DNA of 64,000 nt from Bugula neritina (Eukaryota > Bryozoa > Gymnolaemata > Cheilostomatida > Bugulidae). The notes under the pieces were generated by a model. It saw only the letters and a list, made by a program, of their open reading frames with translations. It was not told where the DNA came from and ran no database searches. Made by a program: the position numbers and the translations under genes. Shown one piece after another: positions 37,446 through 47,392 of the stretch. The stretch covers positions 30,618,128 to 30,682,127 of the forward strand of contig OZ037767.1 in NCBI GenBank assembly GCA_964035545.1. The letters run 5' to 3'. Numbering within the stretch: the first letter of the stretch is position 1; each line of letters opens with the position of its first letter.

Positions 37446-37745
37446 TACCACTATAATGTATACGTCTCTAATGTATACTGTATACCCTTGTGATATACTG
37501 TATACTCCTCTGATATACTATATACCCCTCTGATATACTATATACCTTATGATATACTGTATACCCCTTTATGATATACTGTATACCCCCTGATATACTA
37601 TATACCCCCTATGATATACTATATACCCCTCTGATATACTATATACCCTCTGATATACTATATACCCCTCTGATATATTATATACCCTCTGATATACTAT
37701 ATACCCCCTATGATATACTGTATACCCTCTATGATATACTGTATA
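37446..37745. repeat. 22-23-bp minisatellite, unit B
   Basis: Same unit as 15836-16386 (CTGATATACTATATACCCC) but fewer and more diverged copies, with ATGATATACTGTATACC variants. Confidence 0.93.
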
Positions 37746-39164
37746 CTCCTTGGGAGCATCATAAAAAAATTACCTAAAAAGTTGGTATTTACTAGCTTTA
37801 TACAAAACACAAACATTATATAAAAGACAGAACGAAAGACTCACTAGCTGCCACTAATGGCAACTAACTTAATGGCCAACGCTGAGGCAGTTGACAACAG
37901 ATAGTGTCAGTAAGGCAGCAGCATCATGTTTAACTTAATTGACATTGAATATAACAAAGAGACATTACAAGAGTAACCCAGTACACTTTCAACTCTAAGT
38001 ACATATTATTAGTACTAATATTATAGCAATGGTGAATGGTCTAATACTAATAGTGAATTGCATTTATTACAACTACAAGTATAAATATAAACTAAAACTA
38101 TATGTGTATTATCATGAATATTATTTAATTTTAACCAGTAGCAGCATTTGCAAAATCAAAACAGATTCGGAGTTTCACTTTTAAGTTGAACTTCAAGTAT
38201 CATAAACATCAAATTCAATTATAATCTTAATAAATATAATTAATATTATAATACTAATAGTAATAGTACTACACTATTACGATTAGTCATTAGTACAACT
38301 ACAAGTATTATTAATATTATTAGTACAAATAGTACTACAAGTACCTCACTACTCAGTTTGTTGTACTAGGAGTCCAATTGGGAATTAAATTACTAATATT
38401 ATGATTATCATTAGCTTAACTTTAACTTTAAGTTTAACTAGTATAACTATAACTAGATTAGGTATAAGTATAACTCAAACTATAAGTATAAGTATAACTC
38501 AACTGTTATTGTATAACTATAGTCCATAACTATAACTATTAGTATTATTAAAACTTAAACTATAAGTATAAGACTAACAGTAAGTGTAACTCTAACTTCA
38601 AGTATAAGATTTAGATTAGGAATAATTTAATAATATTAATACTACTACTAGCCATTAATTAAACTAAAATACTACTAAATTTATTACGTTTCAAAACCCA
38701 CGTATTAATAATCAGCTGTAAGTGTATCAGTATGTTTAGCTGTGTCTACGACTTTGAAAAATTGACATATCTGTCTGAGTGTTTCTGAAAACTTGGCACA
38801 TCCAACTCACAGTGATCCAACTTTGGTTGGTGAGAAGTCCGCAGTAACGCACTTGATCTGAATTTTATTTGATCCAAAATGCTATTTGTGAAAATGACGA
38901 TTTTTTTTTTAATAACATTTCCTGTACTGGGCTTTGCCGCTTTCACTTTCGCTTTAGAATTACAATGAAAGTGACATTCAAATTGGCAAGTTGAAATATT
39001 CAAGTTAAGCAGTTATTCTGGGGTGTGTTATCATATTTATTGACCATCGCAATAAGTTTTGTTATGTTATAATTTAGTATTTTACAGCTATTGAGTAATT
39101 CATACTGATACTTATAATATAATTTGATGTATTTTCCATTACACTTGCTGTATAAATCTGTATA

Positions 39165-39168
39165 ATAG
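39165..39168. other. Target-site duplication (left)
   Basis: ATAG directly before the left LTR; the same ATAG follows the right LTR at 46514-46517. A 4-bp duplication fits Ty3/gypsy integration (4-6 bp). Confidence 0.8.
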
Positions 39169-39733
39169 TGTAGTAAACTGTGGGTTCTGAATGCAACTAG
39201 TGCCTACATGCTCTAGAAAGAATAAGCCAAGTATTTGAGTACAAATGAGGATAACCTTTATTGTATCAGATACAGCTCATGTGGTCCTACTACCAGCGAG
39301 CTCCAGTAGTAGTCTGAAGCTACACTGGAAACTCGCCTGCTTTTATACACAAGAATTCACATCTAGAATGTTCCAACAGACAAAAGAAAGTTAAGCTTGA
39401 CAGTAACAAAAGAAAAATAGACAAAGGAGAATGAATAATTCAATAGGCCAAGAATTTAGCTATAATAACAACCTATTGAAGGCATTCATAAAAGCTACAC
39501 AAATTTCCAGTATCAGTATTAATGCAAAACGATGAAATAGCAAAAAGGGAAAATAACTCTGGAAATGCGTATTTAATGAAAATTACATTATACTGAAAGC
39601 TTAATCACAATAATAAGGCATTAGAAAGCTAGTGCAACTTAGCTATAATTACAGCATTCAAAACGATACGCAACAGTAGTTATAATACTGACTCACGCAG
39701 TTAAAAACTAATAGAGGGTGAAAATCCATTACA
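39169..39733 (-). repeat. 3' LTR of Ty3/gypsy element
   Basis: 565 bp, TG...CA ends. Read line by line it matches the other LTR without a difference. On the minus strand a TATAAAA box (about 39342-39348) is followed about 80 nt later by AATAAA (39257-39262), placing R between them. Confidence 0.95.
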
Positions 39734-39743
39734 TTCTCCCCCC
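39734..39743 (-). other. Polypurine tract
   Basis: GGGGGGAGAA on the minus strand directly before the 3' LTR; primer site for plus-strand DNA synthesis in LTR elements. Confidence 0.88.
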
Positions 39744-39920
39744 ATCGAAAAGCATCCCCTTTTCGATAGCAAAACAATGATTCCACACACAAAAAATAAA
39801 ACACAAACGTAGAAAAATATGCGGTTAACAGGAAAGTATTATGATTAATCACACGTAACACGAGAATATTTACAGTTCAGTTGGCTATTGCCAGCGGCCC
39901 CTGGTTGTCCGGTTTTATCA

Positions 39921-42900
39921 TTAGAGGTAGTGCACCAGGCTTCCTATCTCTTCTGTACTTGGATCGAGGATACGGGACCAGGCCTCGATTGCGCTATCCA
40001 GGATGCACTCTCGGTAAGGAAGTGCCATACTCTGCCCGTGACGGGGCAATTGTGGGTGGGTTGGCTGAGTCTGTTCTTCTATCTGGCTGCCTGGTGCTCC
40101 AGATATCCAATACTGGCGGGCGACCAGGGCCCGAGGCATTGCCAGTATTGGAGAGTCCTCTTCGTCTCTGCCTGCGAGGTGGTCGCCGTATAGAGTGCCC
40201 TGCTCCTCCCCAGCTGTGAGCTGGAGCTCAACCGGTTCGGGGTCAGGGCCACTAACGCTGGCGGAACACACCTCGGAAGAGGGGGTGTCGTACTGCTGGC
40301 TGCGGGGAGCCGAAACAGGAGCTGGTGGGGGAGGGGAGTCGGATCGACTGGCCTCCTCGGTATCCTTACGCTCCTCTGTTTGGGTATCTGGCGAGGTAAT
40401 TCCCATAGCTGATGCTAGTGTCTGAATAACAGTGTTTAAATTATACTTAGGGGTATCAGGATTAGAATTCAACTTGAGCTGTAACTCACGTGCTAGCTGT
40501 GTGAAATCTTCTTCTTGGTGGAATTCTCCGGGGTGATGGAGGGAATTTCCAGCCAAGATGGGGTGGTCGTCCGTACTGGGTGGGTTGTCCTCATGAGGGG
40601 GCCACTCCAGGTGCCCTACAGCATAGTCTGCCAGATACCTGGGGGGTCTTCTTGACCGCTGGCTCCTTTCAATTGGAACAGGCACCGGTGGTGTTGGTGG
40701 CTCCTGGGCTACCCTAGTAGGGGGGTCCCCGCCTTCACCCAACACGGGGGTGGGGGTGTCCTCCCCCAGGGAGGGTGGTGGTCCTAGGGCTTGCCGCTGT
40801 TCCTGTTCCCGCTCCTCTCTCTGCTGTCGCTCCAGCTGCTCTATCAAGGCGGCCTGCTCTTGGTCCGACTCTCTGGGAACCATAATTTCCACCTCTCGGG
40901 GCTGGGTGGCTTGTCCTCGACGGTTGGGCTGACGGTGGGGCTCCAGGAGGGGTGGAGCCTGACCCACCGCGTCTGGGCTGGCATGGTAAGGTTTGAGGCG
41001 CTGCTCGCTCTGGACGGAGATCTGTCCAGAGCGCTCCACACGGTACGTGTGGTTGGGCAGCACCTCCACTACGCAGTAGGGACCGACGAACTTGGGCTGA
41101 AGCTTAGCCGACTGTCCGCGTCGCCTACGGTAGCTCACCATCCAGACCCAGTCTCCCACCTGGTACAACGGGGGCTCCTCTGAGTCCTCTGTGCGGGTCT
41201 GCCACTGCTGGGTGCGCAGCGCATCATGAGCTTTGCCCATGATGTCCATCAGACCCTCCACATATTCGTGTACCGGTGACTCGGGGGCAGGAACATGGTA
41301 TGTCAGGTGTTCCGGGACCCGCGTCTCTCGGCCTAGCATCAGGAAGTTTGGGGTCTCCTGTGTGGCGGAGTGTGGTGTGCTGCGGTAAGCCCGCATGATC
41401 TGCGGCAGCACCACGTCCCATTCTTCCTGACCTCGACCAAGGAGCAGGCTCCTGAGCGCGTCACCCAACATCCTGTTGTTCCGCTCGACGACTCCGTTCC
41501 CTTGCGGGTGATATGGGGTGGTCCGACTCTGGTTCACCCCCCATATCCGGCAGAGGTCTCCCATGAGCTGGGACTGGAACTGGGCGCCCTGGTCCGTATG
41601 TATCTGCTCGGGCAAACCGAGGTAACAGAACACATTTTGGTCCAGGGTCCGGGCCACCGTGGGGGCGGTTGCGTCTGGGATAGCCAGAGCATCCGCCCAC
41701 CGGGTAAAGTGGTCCGTGAGCACCAGTATCCAGGTGTTCCCTCTGGCGGATAACGGCATAGGCCCGACGAGGTCTACCGCCACTACTTGCCACGGTCGAC
41801 CAGCGTACAGCCGGCGTCGACCAGTGGTTTCCGTGGGGCGGCCATGCTTGCTAGCTTGGCAGACCTCGCATTGCCGTACCCGCAGTCGTACGTCCCGAGT
41901 CATTCCGGGCCAATACCAACGCAGCCGCAGACACCTGATGACCCGACTGACTCCAGAATGAGCCTGCTTATGGGTGTCCCAGATCAGTTCCCGTCGGAGG
42001 GCGCGTGGACAGACGACGCGGTCCCTCTCCTGCTGACGGTTGTCTGCTGCTAACGTTATCATCAGGAGGCCATCAGGACTGACCTTGAGGGCATCCCAGC
42101 GACGACAGAGGAGTTGGAACTCAACGTCTCCCTGCCGCTGCTGTTCCTCACTAGGTCGTCGGCCCTCCTTCTTGGCCCGGAAAATGTCCGCTACCGCGCC
42201 GGGTAGCGTCTCCTGGAGTCGGCACAGCTCCTTGACATTCTGGTACAGAGTGGGGTTGGCGTGAAGCGCCTGGACGTCGTCTGAGTGGGTTTCGGTCCGA
42301 AGATGGCCGTGCTCCCACCGATAGACGGCGCCCTCCCCTAACTCTGTTTCCACGTCAAGGCGAGCGGGTCCCCCGTCCCGCTTCTCAATGTGCAGGCATT
42401 GCTTACAGTCCTCTACCGGCCGGCGGCTCATGCCGTCGGCGTTCCCATGCTTCCGGCCAGCACGGTGCTCTATCCGGTAAGAGAACTCGGCAAGAATCTC
42501 TAGCCAACGAGCCACCTGGCTCGAGGGCTCCGCACGTTTACACAGCCATATCAGTGATGCATGGTCTGTTCGCAAACGGAACGTTCTCCCATACAGATAT
42601 GGCCGAAAGTGCTTGACCGCCTTGACTACTGCTAGGAGTTCCTTCCTAGTGGTGCAGTAGTTCTTCTCGGCGGCCGCGAGAGTCTTGCTGTAGTAAGCCA
42701 CGACCACCTCACTTCCACCCTGGACTTGAGACAGGACAGCTCCCACGCTGTGGTCGCTGGCGTCGGTGTCCAGGATGTACTCTTGGGCTGGGTCAGGATA
42801 CGCCAGAATTGGCGCCTCCATTAGCCGCTGCTTGAGGTGGTCAAATGCCTGCTGCTCCTCCTGTGTCCACTGCCACCGGACCCCCTTTGCGGTCAGCCGA

Positions 42901-45014
42901 TTTAACGGCTGAGCCACTCCTGCGAAGCCAGGTATGTACTGCCGGTAGTACCCTACTAGGCCCAGGAACGCGCGCAACTCAGGGAGGTCACGGGGGACAG
43001 TCCACTCCTTCACAGCCTGTACCTTCTCTGGGTCGGTAGCGACCCCATCACGGCCAACCACATGGCCAAGGTACGTGACTTCTGGCTGCAGGAGTGCACA
43101 CTTGGAGGGCTTCAGCTTCAGTCCAGCTGCCCGGAGACGGTCAAAGACCTCCCGCAGACGACTGACATGAGTCGAGAAGTCTGGGGAAATGACAATGACG
43201 TCGTCTAGATAGATGAGGAGGGTCTTCCAGTGTAACCCACTGAGGACCTGCTCCATGAGCCGTTGGAAAGTTGCCGGAGCGGACGTTAGTCCAAATGGCA
43301 GTACTTTCCACTTCCAGAGCCCGTCGCGAGTGATGAATGCTGCTTTGTCCTGGGCATCAGGACTGAGGGGTACTTGCCAGTACCCGCTAAGCAGATCCAA
43401 AGTACTGAAGTACTTGCTACCCGCGAGGGCATCTAGAGACTCATCTATCCGTGGGAGAGGGTAGGCGTCCTGGATGGTAACGCTGTTGAGTCTGCGGTAG
43501 TCCACACAGAATCTCCAGCTACCATCCTTCTTCTTGACCAGGACTACTGGAGAGCTCCACGCACCGTGGGCAGGCTCAATCAGATTCCGGTCGAGAAGAT
43601 CCTGTACCTGTCGGCTCACCTCCTTCTCCTTCTCCGGGCCTAGACGCCGGGTAGGCTGCCTAATGGGAGTGGTGCCGGCTGCCAGGGGTATCTCGTGGGA
43701 GATGACCTTGGTCAGCCCCATGTCTTCATCGCCACGACTGAAGACATCACTGTACTCTGCAAGTAGTTGAGCCAGTACTTGGCGTTCAGTACTACTGGTA
43801 CAGTTTCGGCACGCTCCATCGTATAGGTCAGCCACATGCTCCGGGACTGCTCCTCGTCTGGTGTGAGGGGGTTTACCCTGGGTGTCGGCCACTGTCTCCA
43901 GTGCCGGACCCACATCCGCTTCCTGGATGGAGTGGTACTTCCCCACCAGCGCTCCGGCCGATAATCGGATAGGTTCCGTGAAGGGGTTGATGCACTGCAC
44001 GAGGAGCTCCTGCCGACAATCTAGCCGATTCAGGCTGTTTGCTAGTCGGATCGCTCCGTGCGTTCCCTCAACCACCCCCAGGCCGGCGATCCCTTTGCAG
44101 TTGACTCTGCAGCGAAGAGTCGCCTGGGATCTCCCCGGAACCGTGCAGTCCCGCACTACCTGGACTCCGCCCACCAAGGGCCTTCCGAACTTGTCGACGC
44201 AGACAAGCTCCTTCCCAGCCATCACCACCACTGACTTCTGGAAATCCATGTAACACTGGTGTTTCTCCAGAAACGGCATTCCCAGGATGGCGTCCTCCTT
44301 CAGCTGGCTGACTATGAACGTCTCGTGAATTGCTTGATCACGGACGCGTCCAGGTAGTGAAATGACGCCGTAGAAAGGAATGCATGATCCGTCCGCCAAC
44401 GTACCATGCGCACCTTCATACGGCTCGAGGCTCGCCCGCTCTCGTGCACCAAGAGTGTCAAAGAGACGCCTACTCAGCAGGTTGGTAGTGCACCCAGTAT
44501 CCAGTAGGAATGTGGCAGCTTTACCCGAAATCTTTCCGGGCAGGAAGTAGCTGCTTCCATACGGCTGGGTGCTCCTGGAGCGGTCAGTCTCTGGGGGAGA
44601 CACAACTTGGGTCCGCACAGCGGGCCTCCTCTTCGTCTTAGAGACAACGGGGGTTTTCTGAGGTCGGGAGGGTAGCTTGGGGTACTCTTGCGAGTAAGCT
44701 GAATCCTCCTCCACAACCTCCTCGGGCAACCCCGCGAACCGGTTACGGAGTGGCCAGGCTGGAGGATCGGGTAGACCTTGCGGTCTCCGAGATCTCCGAG
44801 GTGCCTGCCATCCTGCTTCTTCTAGCTGCATCCGGGTCTCGAGTGACACGGCCGGAGGATCGGGTAGACCTTGCGGTCTCCGAGGTCTCCGTGGCCTCTG
44901 CCACTCGGTATCGGCAGACCCTGTGGAGGTCTCTTCTTCTCCTCTTCGAGTCCTATCCCGGATGGGATTGGCGTGAGGCCCACGGTTGGCGGAAGTTACC
45001 GTGAGCCTTGGGTG
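39921..45014 (-). CDS. pol: Ty3/gypsy Pol polyprotein (-1 frame to gag)
   Basis: Frame open from the shift site; numbering here starts at the GTG codon at 44849. Aspartic protease LLDTGC (117-120), reverse transcriptase with WSSPVVLVKKKDGSWR and YLDD (548-551), RNase H LDTDASDHSVGAVL (693-), integrase zinc finger HxxxH...CEVC (960-998), integrase catalytic Asp1026, Asp1085, Glu1122 (spacing 58 and 36), and a GPY/F-type module FVGPY (1254-1258). From about 1290 to 1642 a Pro/Glu/Arg-rich extension without recognised domain follows; no chromodomain seen. Expressed as Gag-Pol, about 1992 aa in all, by frameshifting at 45014-45020. All catalytic residues are intact. Confidence 0.96.
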   Translation of the reverse strand, partial: HPRLTVTSANRGPHANPIRDRTRRGEEETSTGSADTEWQRPRRPRRPQGLPDPPAVSLETRMQLEEAGWQAPRRSRRPQGLPDPPAWPLRNRFAGLPEEVVEEDSAYSQEYPKLPSRPQKTPVVSKTKRRPAVRTQVVSPPETDRSRSTQPYGSSYFLPGKISGKAATFLLDTGCTTNLLSRRLFDTLGARERASLEPYEGAHGTLADGSCIPFYGVISLPGRVRDQAIHETFIVSQLKEDAILGMPFLEKHQCYMDFQKSVVVMAGKELVCVDKFGRPLVGGVQVVRDCTVPGRSQATLRCRVNCKGIAGLGVVEGTHGAIRLANSLNRLDCRQELLVQCINPFTEPIRLSAGALVGKYHSIQEADVGPALETVADTQGKPPHTRRGAVPEHVADLYDGACRNCTSSTERQVLAQLLAEYSDVFSRGDEDMGLTKVISHEIPLAAGTTPIRQPTRRLGPEKEKEVSRQVQDLLDRNLIEPAHGAWSSPVVLVKKKDGSWRFCVDYRRLNSVTIQDAYPLPRIDESLDALAGSKYFSTLDLLSGYWQVPLSPDAQDKAAFITRDGLWKWKVLPFGLTSAPATFQRLMEQVLSGLHWKTLLIYLDDVIVISPDFSTHVSRLREVFDRLRAAGLKLKPSKCALLQPEVTYLGHVVGRDGVATDPEKVQAVKEWTVPRDLPELRAFLGLVGYYRQYIPGFAGVAQPLNRLTAKGVRWQWTQEEQQAFDHLKQRLMEAPILAYPDPAQEYILDTDASDHSVGAVLSQVQGGSEVVVAYYSKTLAAAEKNYCTTRKELLAVVKAVKHFRPYLYGRTFRLRTDHASLIWLCKRAEPSSQVARWLEILAEFSYRIEHRAGRKHGNADGMSRRPVEDCKQCLHIEKRDGGPARLDVETELGEGAVYRWEHGHLRTETHSDDVQALHANPTLYQNVKELCRLQETLPGAVADIFRAKKEGRRPSEEQQRQGDVEFQLLCRRWDALKVSPDGLLMITLAADNRQQERDRVVCPRALRRELIWDTHKQAHSGVSRVIRCLRLRWYWPGMTRDVRLRVRQCEVCQASKHGRPTETTGRRRLYAGRPWQVVAVDLVGPMPLSARGNTWILVLTDHFTRWADALAIPDATAPTVARTLDQNVFCYLGLPEQIHTDQGAQFQSQLMGDLCRIWGVNQSRTTPYHPQGNGVVERNNRMLGDALRSLLLGRGQEEWDVVLPQIMRAYRSTPHSATQETPNFLMLGRETRVPEHLTYHVPAPESPVHEYVEGLMDIMGKAHDALRTQQWQTRTEDSEEPPLYQVGDWVWMVSYRRRRGQSAKLQPKFVGPYCVVEVLPNHTYRVERSGQISVQSEQRLKPYHASPDAVGQAPPLLEPHRQPNRRGQATQPREVEIMVPRESDQEQAALIEQLERQQREEREQEQRQALGPPPSLGEDTPTPVLGEGGDPPTRVAQEPPTPPVPVPIERSQRSRRPPRYLADYAVGHLEWPPHEDNPPSTDDHPILAGNSLHHPGEFHQEEDFTQLARELQLKLNSNPDTPKYNLNTVIQTLASAMGITSPDTQTEERKDTEEASRSDSPPPPAPVSAPRSQQYDTPSSEVCSASVSGPDPEPVELQLTAGEEQGTLYGDHLAGRDEEDSPILAMPRALVARQYWISGAPGSQIEEQTQPTHPQLPRHGQSMALPYRECILDSAIEAWSRILDPSTEEIGSLVHYL

Positions 45015-45898
45015 TTTAAAGGCCCTTGGCCTCTAGGGCAGTGCCTCCTCACGTGCCCATGCGCCCCGCACCCCCAACAGGTTAGCAGAGATGAGCGGAC
45101 AGGGTTGTCCCGTGAATGGGGAGCCCGCCTATCCGCCTGTTCGTTCTGCAACTTCGTCACCGTAGCCTGCAGGCCTTTCATCATGTCCATTAACATGGTG
45201 AGCTGCGTCTGCTCGGGTGATTTAGTTGCAGCTGCTGCTACCTGTGGAGTTGGAAGTGGGGTGGTCTCCTCATGCTCCTCGACCACTTGGCGGGCTGTAT
45301 AGCTCGGTCGCCTAGGCTCTTCCACCTGGAAGTAAGCCTTCCCCATTTCCAGCGCTTCCTCTATACTGTTGACCTTGGCGGCCAGCCAGTATCGCTGCAG
45401 GTCCGGGTGATTCACGCTCCGGAAGAACGCGTTATAAACGAGGCGCTTCCGGTCGTCGCCAGTGGCATGACCGAAAGCAGCCTGAGCCAGGCGCTCTACC
45501 TCGTTAGCGTGATCTTCCAGAGGAGTCTTCCGGTCTCTCCTCATTATCTGCAAACGATCAGCTGCTTCTTCGGCTGTTAGGCCGAACCGGGCTCTCAGAG
45601 CCCGCATAATGTGCTCTTCATCAGGCCCAAGAGCAAAGCTCTTGGCCCGGCCTGTCAGACAGGCCCGGAGTTGGAGGATCCGCACCCGTACTGGCCATTC
45701 AGCGATGGTGGCCACATCCTGGAACTCCCTGATGAATTGCTCTACGTCTTCTCCTCCGAAATTCGGGGGCTGGAGGCGATACCTGTCACCAGGTGATGCC
45801 TGTCCTTGACCCCGCAATCCCTGGAGGGCTGCGACCAGCGCCTCAACAGTGAGGGCTGGTGGTGTTGCTGCCTCAGGGGCTGAGTCCCCTGGGGCCAT
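44996..45898 (-). CDS. gag: Ty3/gypsy Gag
   Basis: 300 aa capsid-nucleocapsid precursor. The middle part resembles retrotransposon gag capsid (FIREFQDVATIAEW, LTGRAKSFAL, LARFGLT-like helices). A CCHC zinc knuckle CWGCGAHGHVRRHC lies near the C-terminus (about residues 273-286), binding the RNA genome. The stop TAA overlaps the pol frame. Starts about 33 nt inside the PBS region. Confidence 0.95.
   Translation of the reverse strand: MAPGDSAPEAATPPALTVEALVAALQGLRGQGQASPGDRYRLQPPNFGGEDVEQFIREFQDVATIAEWPVRVRILQLRACLTGRAKSFALGPDEEHIMRALRARFGLTAEEAADRLQIMRRDRKTPLEDHANEVERLAQAAFGHATGDDRKRLVYNAFFRSVNHPDLQRYWLAAKVNSIEEALEMGKAYFQVEEPRRPSYTARQVVEEHEETTPLPTPQVAAAATKSPEQTQLTMLMDMMKGLQATVTKLQNEQADRRAPHSRDNPVRSSLLTCWGCGAHGHVRRHCPRGQGPLNTQGSR
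45014..45020 (-). promoter_or_regulatory. -1 ribosomal frameshift site T TTA AAC
   Basis: Minus strand reads CC T TTA AAC ACC in the gag frame, a perfect X XXY YYZ slippery heptamer six codons before the gag stop. Slipping back one base enters the open pol frame exactly. A downstream RNA structure was not modelled. Confidence 0.88.
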
Positions 45899-45930
45899 TG
45901 CGCGCCGCTCGGCAACTAGTTATTCGAAAA

Positions 45931-45947
45931 TCCCACTGCTGCCACCA
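45931..45947 (-). other. Primer binding site, probably tRNA-Leu
   Basis: TGGTGGCAGCAGTGGGA lies one base inside the 5' LTR on the minus strand. Its complement resembles the 3' end of animal tRNA-Leu (CCGCTGCCA plus CCA) with one mismatch as I recall it. Further bases (TTCGAA) also resemble the T loop. Confidence 0.75.
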
Positions 45948-45948
45948 A

Positions 45949-46513
45949 TGTAGTAAACTGTGGGTTCTGAATGCAACTAGTGCCTACATGCTCTAGAAAG
46001 AATAAGCCAAGTATTTGAGTACAAATGAGGATAACCTTTATTGTATCAGATACAGCTCATGTGGTCCTACTACCAGCGAGCTCCAGTAGTAGTCTGAAGC
46101 TACACTGGAAACTCGCCTGCTTTTATACACAAGAATTCACATCTAGAATGTTCCAACAGACAAAAGAAAGTTAAGCTTGACAGTAACAAAAGAAAAATAG
46201 ACAAAGGAGAATGAATAATTCAATAGGCCAAGAATTTAGCTATAATAACAACCTATTGAAGGCATTCATAAAAGCTACACAAATTTCCAGTATCAGTATT
46301 AATGCAAAACGATGAAATAGCAAAAAGGGAAAATAACTCTGGAAATGCGTATTTAATGAAAATTACATTATACTGAAAGCTTAATCACAATAATAAGGCA
46401 TTAGAAAGCTAGTGCAACTTAGCTATAATTACAGCATTCAAAACGATACGCAACAGTAGTTATAATACTGACTCACGCAGTTAAAAACTAATAGAGGGTG
46501 AAAATCCATTACA
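45949..46513 (-). repeat. 5' LTR of Ty3/gypsy element
   Basis: 565-bp promoter LTR, offset exactly 6780 bp from its partner and apparently identical. TATAAAA at about 46122-46128 and AATAAA at 46037-46042 (minus strand). Confidence 0.95.
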
Positions 46514-46584
46514 ATAGTAATACTAATACTAATAGTAATACAGTAATACTATTACTGTATTACTATTAGTATTAGTATTACTAT
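46514..46584. repeat. Perfect 35-bp inverted repeat, 1-base loop
   Basis: TAATAG/TAATAC-type sequence whose 35-bp arms are exact reverse complements around base 46549. It starts at the last base of the retrotransposon insertion. A second hairpin with 16-bp arms follows at about 46590-46624 (ACACTATTACACTATT and its inverse). The block is absent at the matching place in unit A (near 18250). Confidence 0.9.
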
Positions 46585-46659
46585 TATTACACTATTACAC
46601 TATTACTAATAGTGTAATAGTGTATTACATTTTGATTTTCATTTTGATTTACTCAATCT

Positions 46660-47190
46660 GAATCCCATAGTCATAGTCATACTGATACTCATAATCATAC
46701 TCATACTCATAGTCTCATACTCATAGTCATATTCCTCTGTCATAGTTATAGAGAATCAGAATATCATAGTCATACTGATCCTCATACTGGTAGTGATGCT
46801 CATAGTCATAGTCATTGTCTAAGTCATACTCATAGTATTAGTTATAGTATTAGTTATAGTAAAAGTAATGTTACTGCTAGTACTAATAGTAATAGTAATT
46901 CTAATACTAATAGGAACATTAACAGGCAATAGTAATTACTATTAGTAATACTAATAGTTATTGTGAACATGGTAGTCAGTGAGTGTGACAGTGTGATACT
47001 GATATTGATCGTGAGGCTGATACACTCTTACACTTACAGTGATACTCATACTGATAGTGATAGTGATAGCCACTGTCAGCGTCACACTCACTGATGTCGA
47101 GCCAAATGTGATATCCATGCTGATACTGAGAGTCATTGACTAATATTGATTTTGACACCAACACCTTGTCATACTCATACTCAGCTACTC
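46660..47190. repeat. CATAGTCATA-type simple repeats, unit B
   Basis: Counterpart of 18300-18740 with the same degenerate hexamers and different lengths. Confidence 0.8.
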
Positions 47191-47392
47191 ATATTGATAA
47201 TGATATCTATAATATTTATACTTTATATATGTACTTGTACTTATAGTCTCATATTTAAACTTTTAGATATGAGCATCACTATAATGCAATTCGTATTTAT
47301 TATTGATATGAAATTGAAATAGTTATGATTATTACTAGTACTACCTGTTTTAGGTTTAGAAAATTGGATTTATTAATCTAGTTATTTGATAT

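Larger units (their letters stand above)
39169..46513 (-). mobile_element. Complete Ty3/gypsy (Metaviridae-type) LTR retrotransposon
   Basis: 7345 bp transcribed from the minus strand: LTR, PBS, gag, pol (PR-RT-RNaseH-IN), PPT, LTR. No env-like frame with signal peptide or membrane anchor was seen. The LTRs appear identical, both long frames are open, and the insertion is absent from unit A, so it is young and possibly still active. GC content is far above the surrounding DNA. Confidence 0.97.

Noticed and set aside
39734-39920. Envelope gene in the retrotransposon
   Set aside because: Fewer than 190 bp lie between the pol stop and the PPT; no frame with signal peptide or membrane segment.
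39881-45809. Many plus-strand open frames opposite gag and pol
   Set aside because: Shadows of the GC-rich gag and pol coding strands; the minus-strand frames have complete domain sets.
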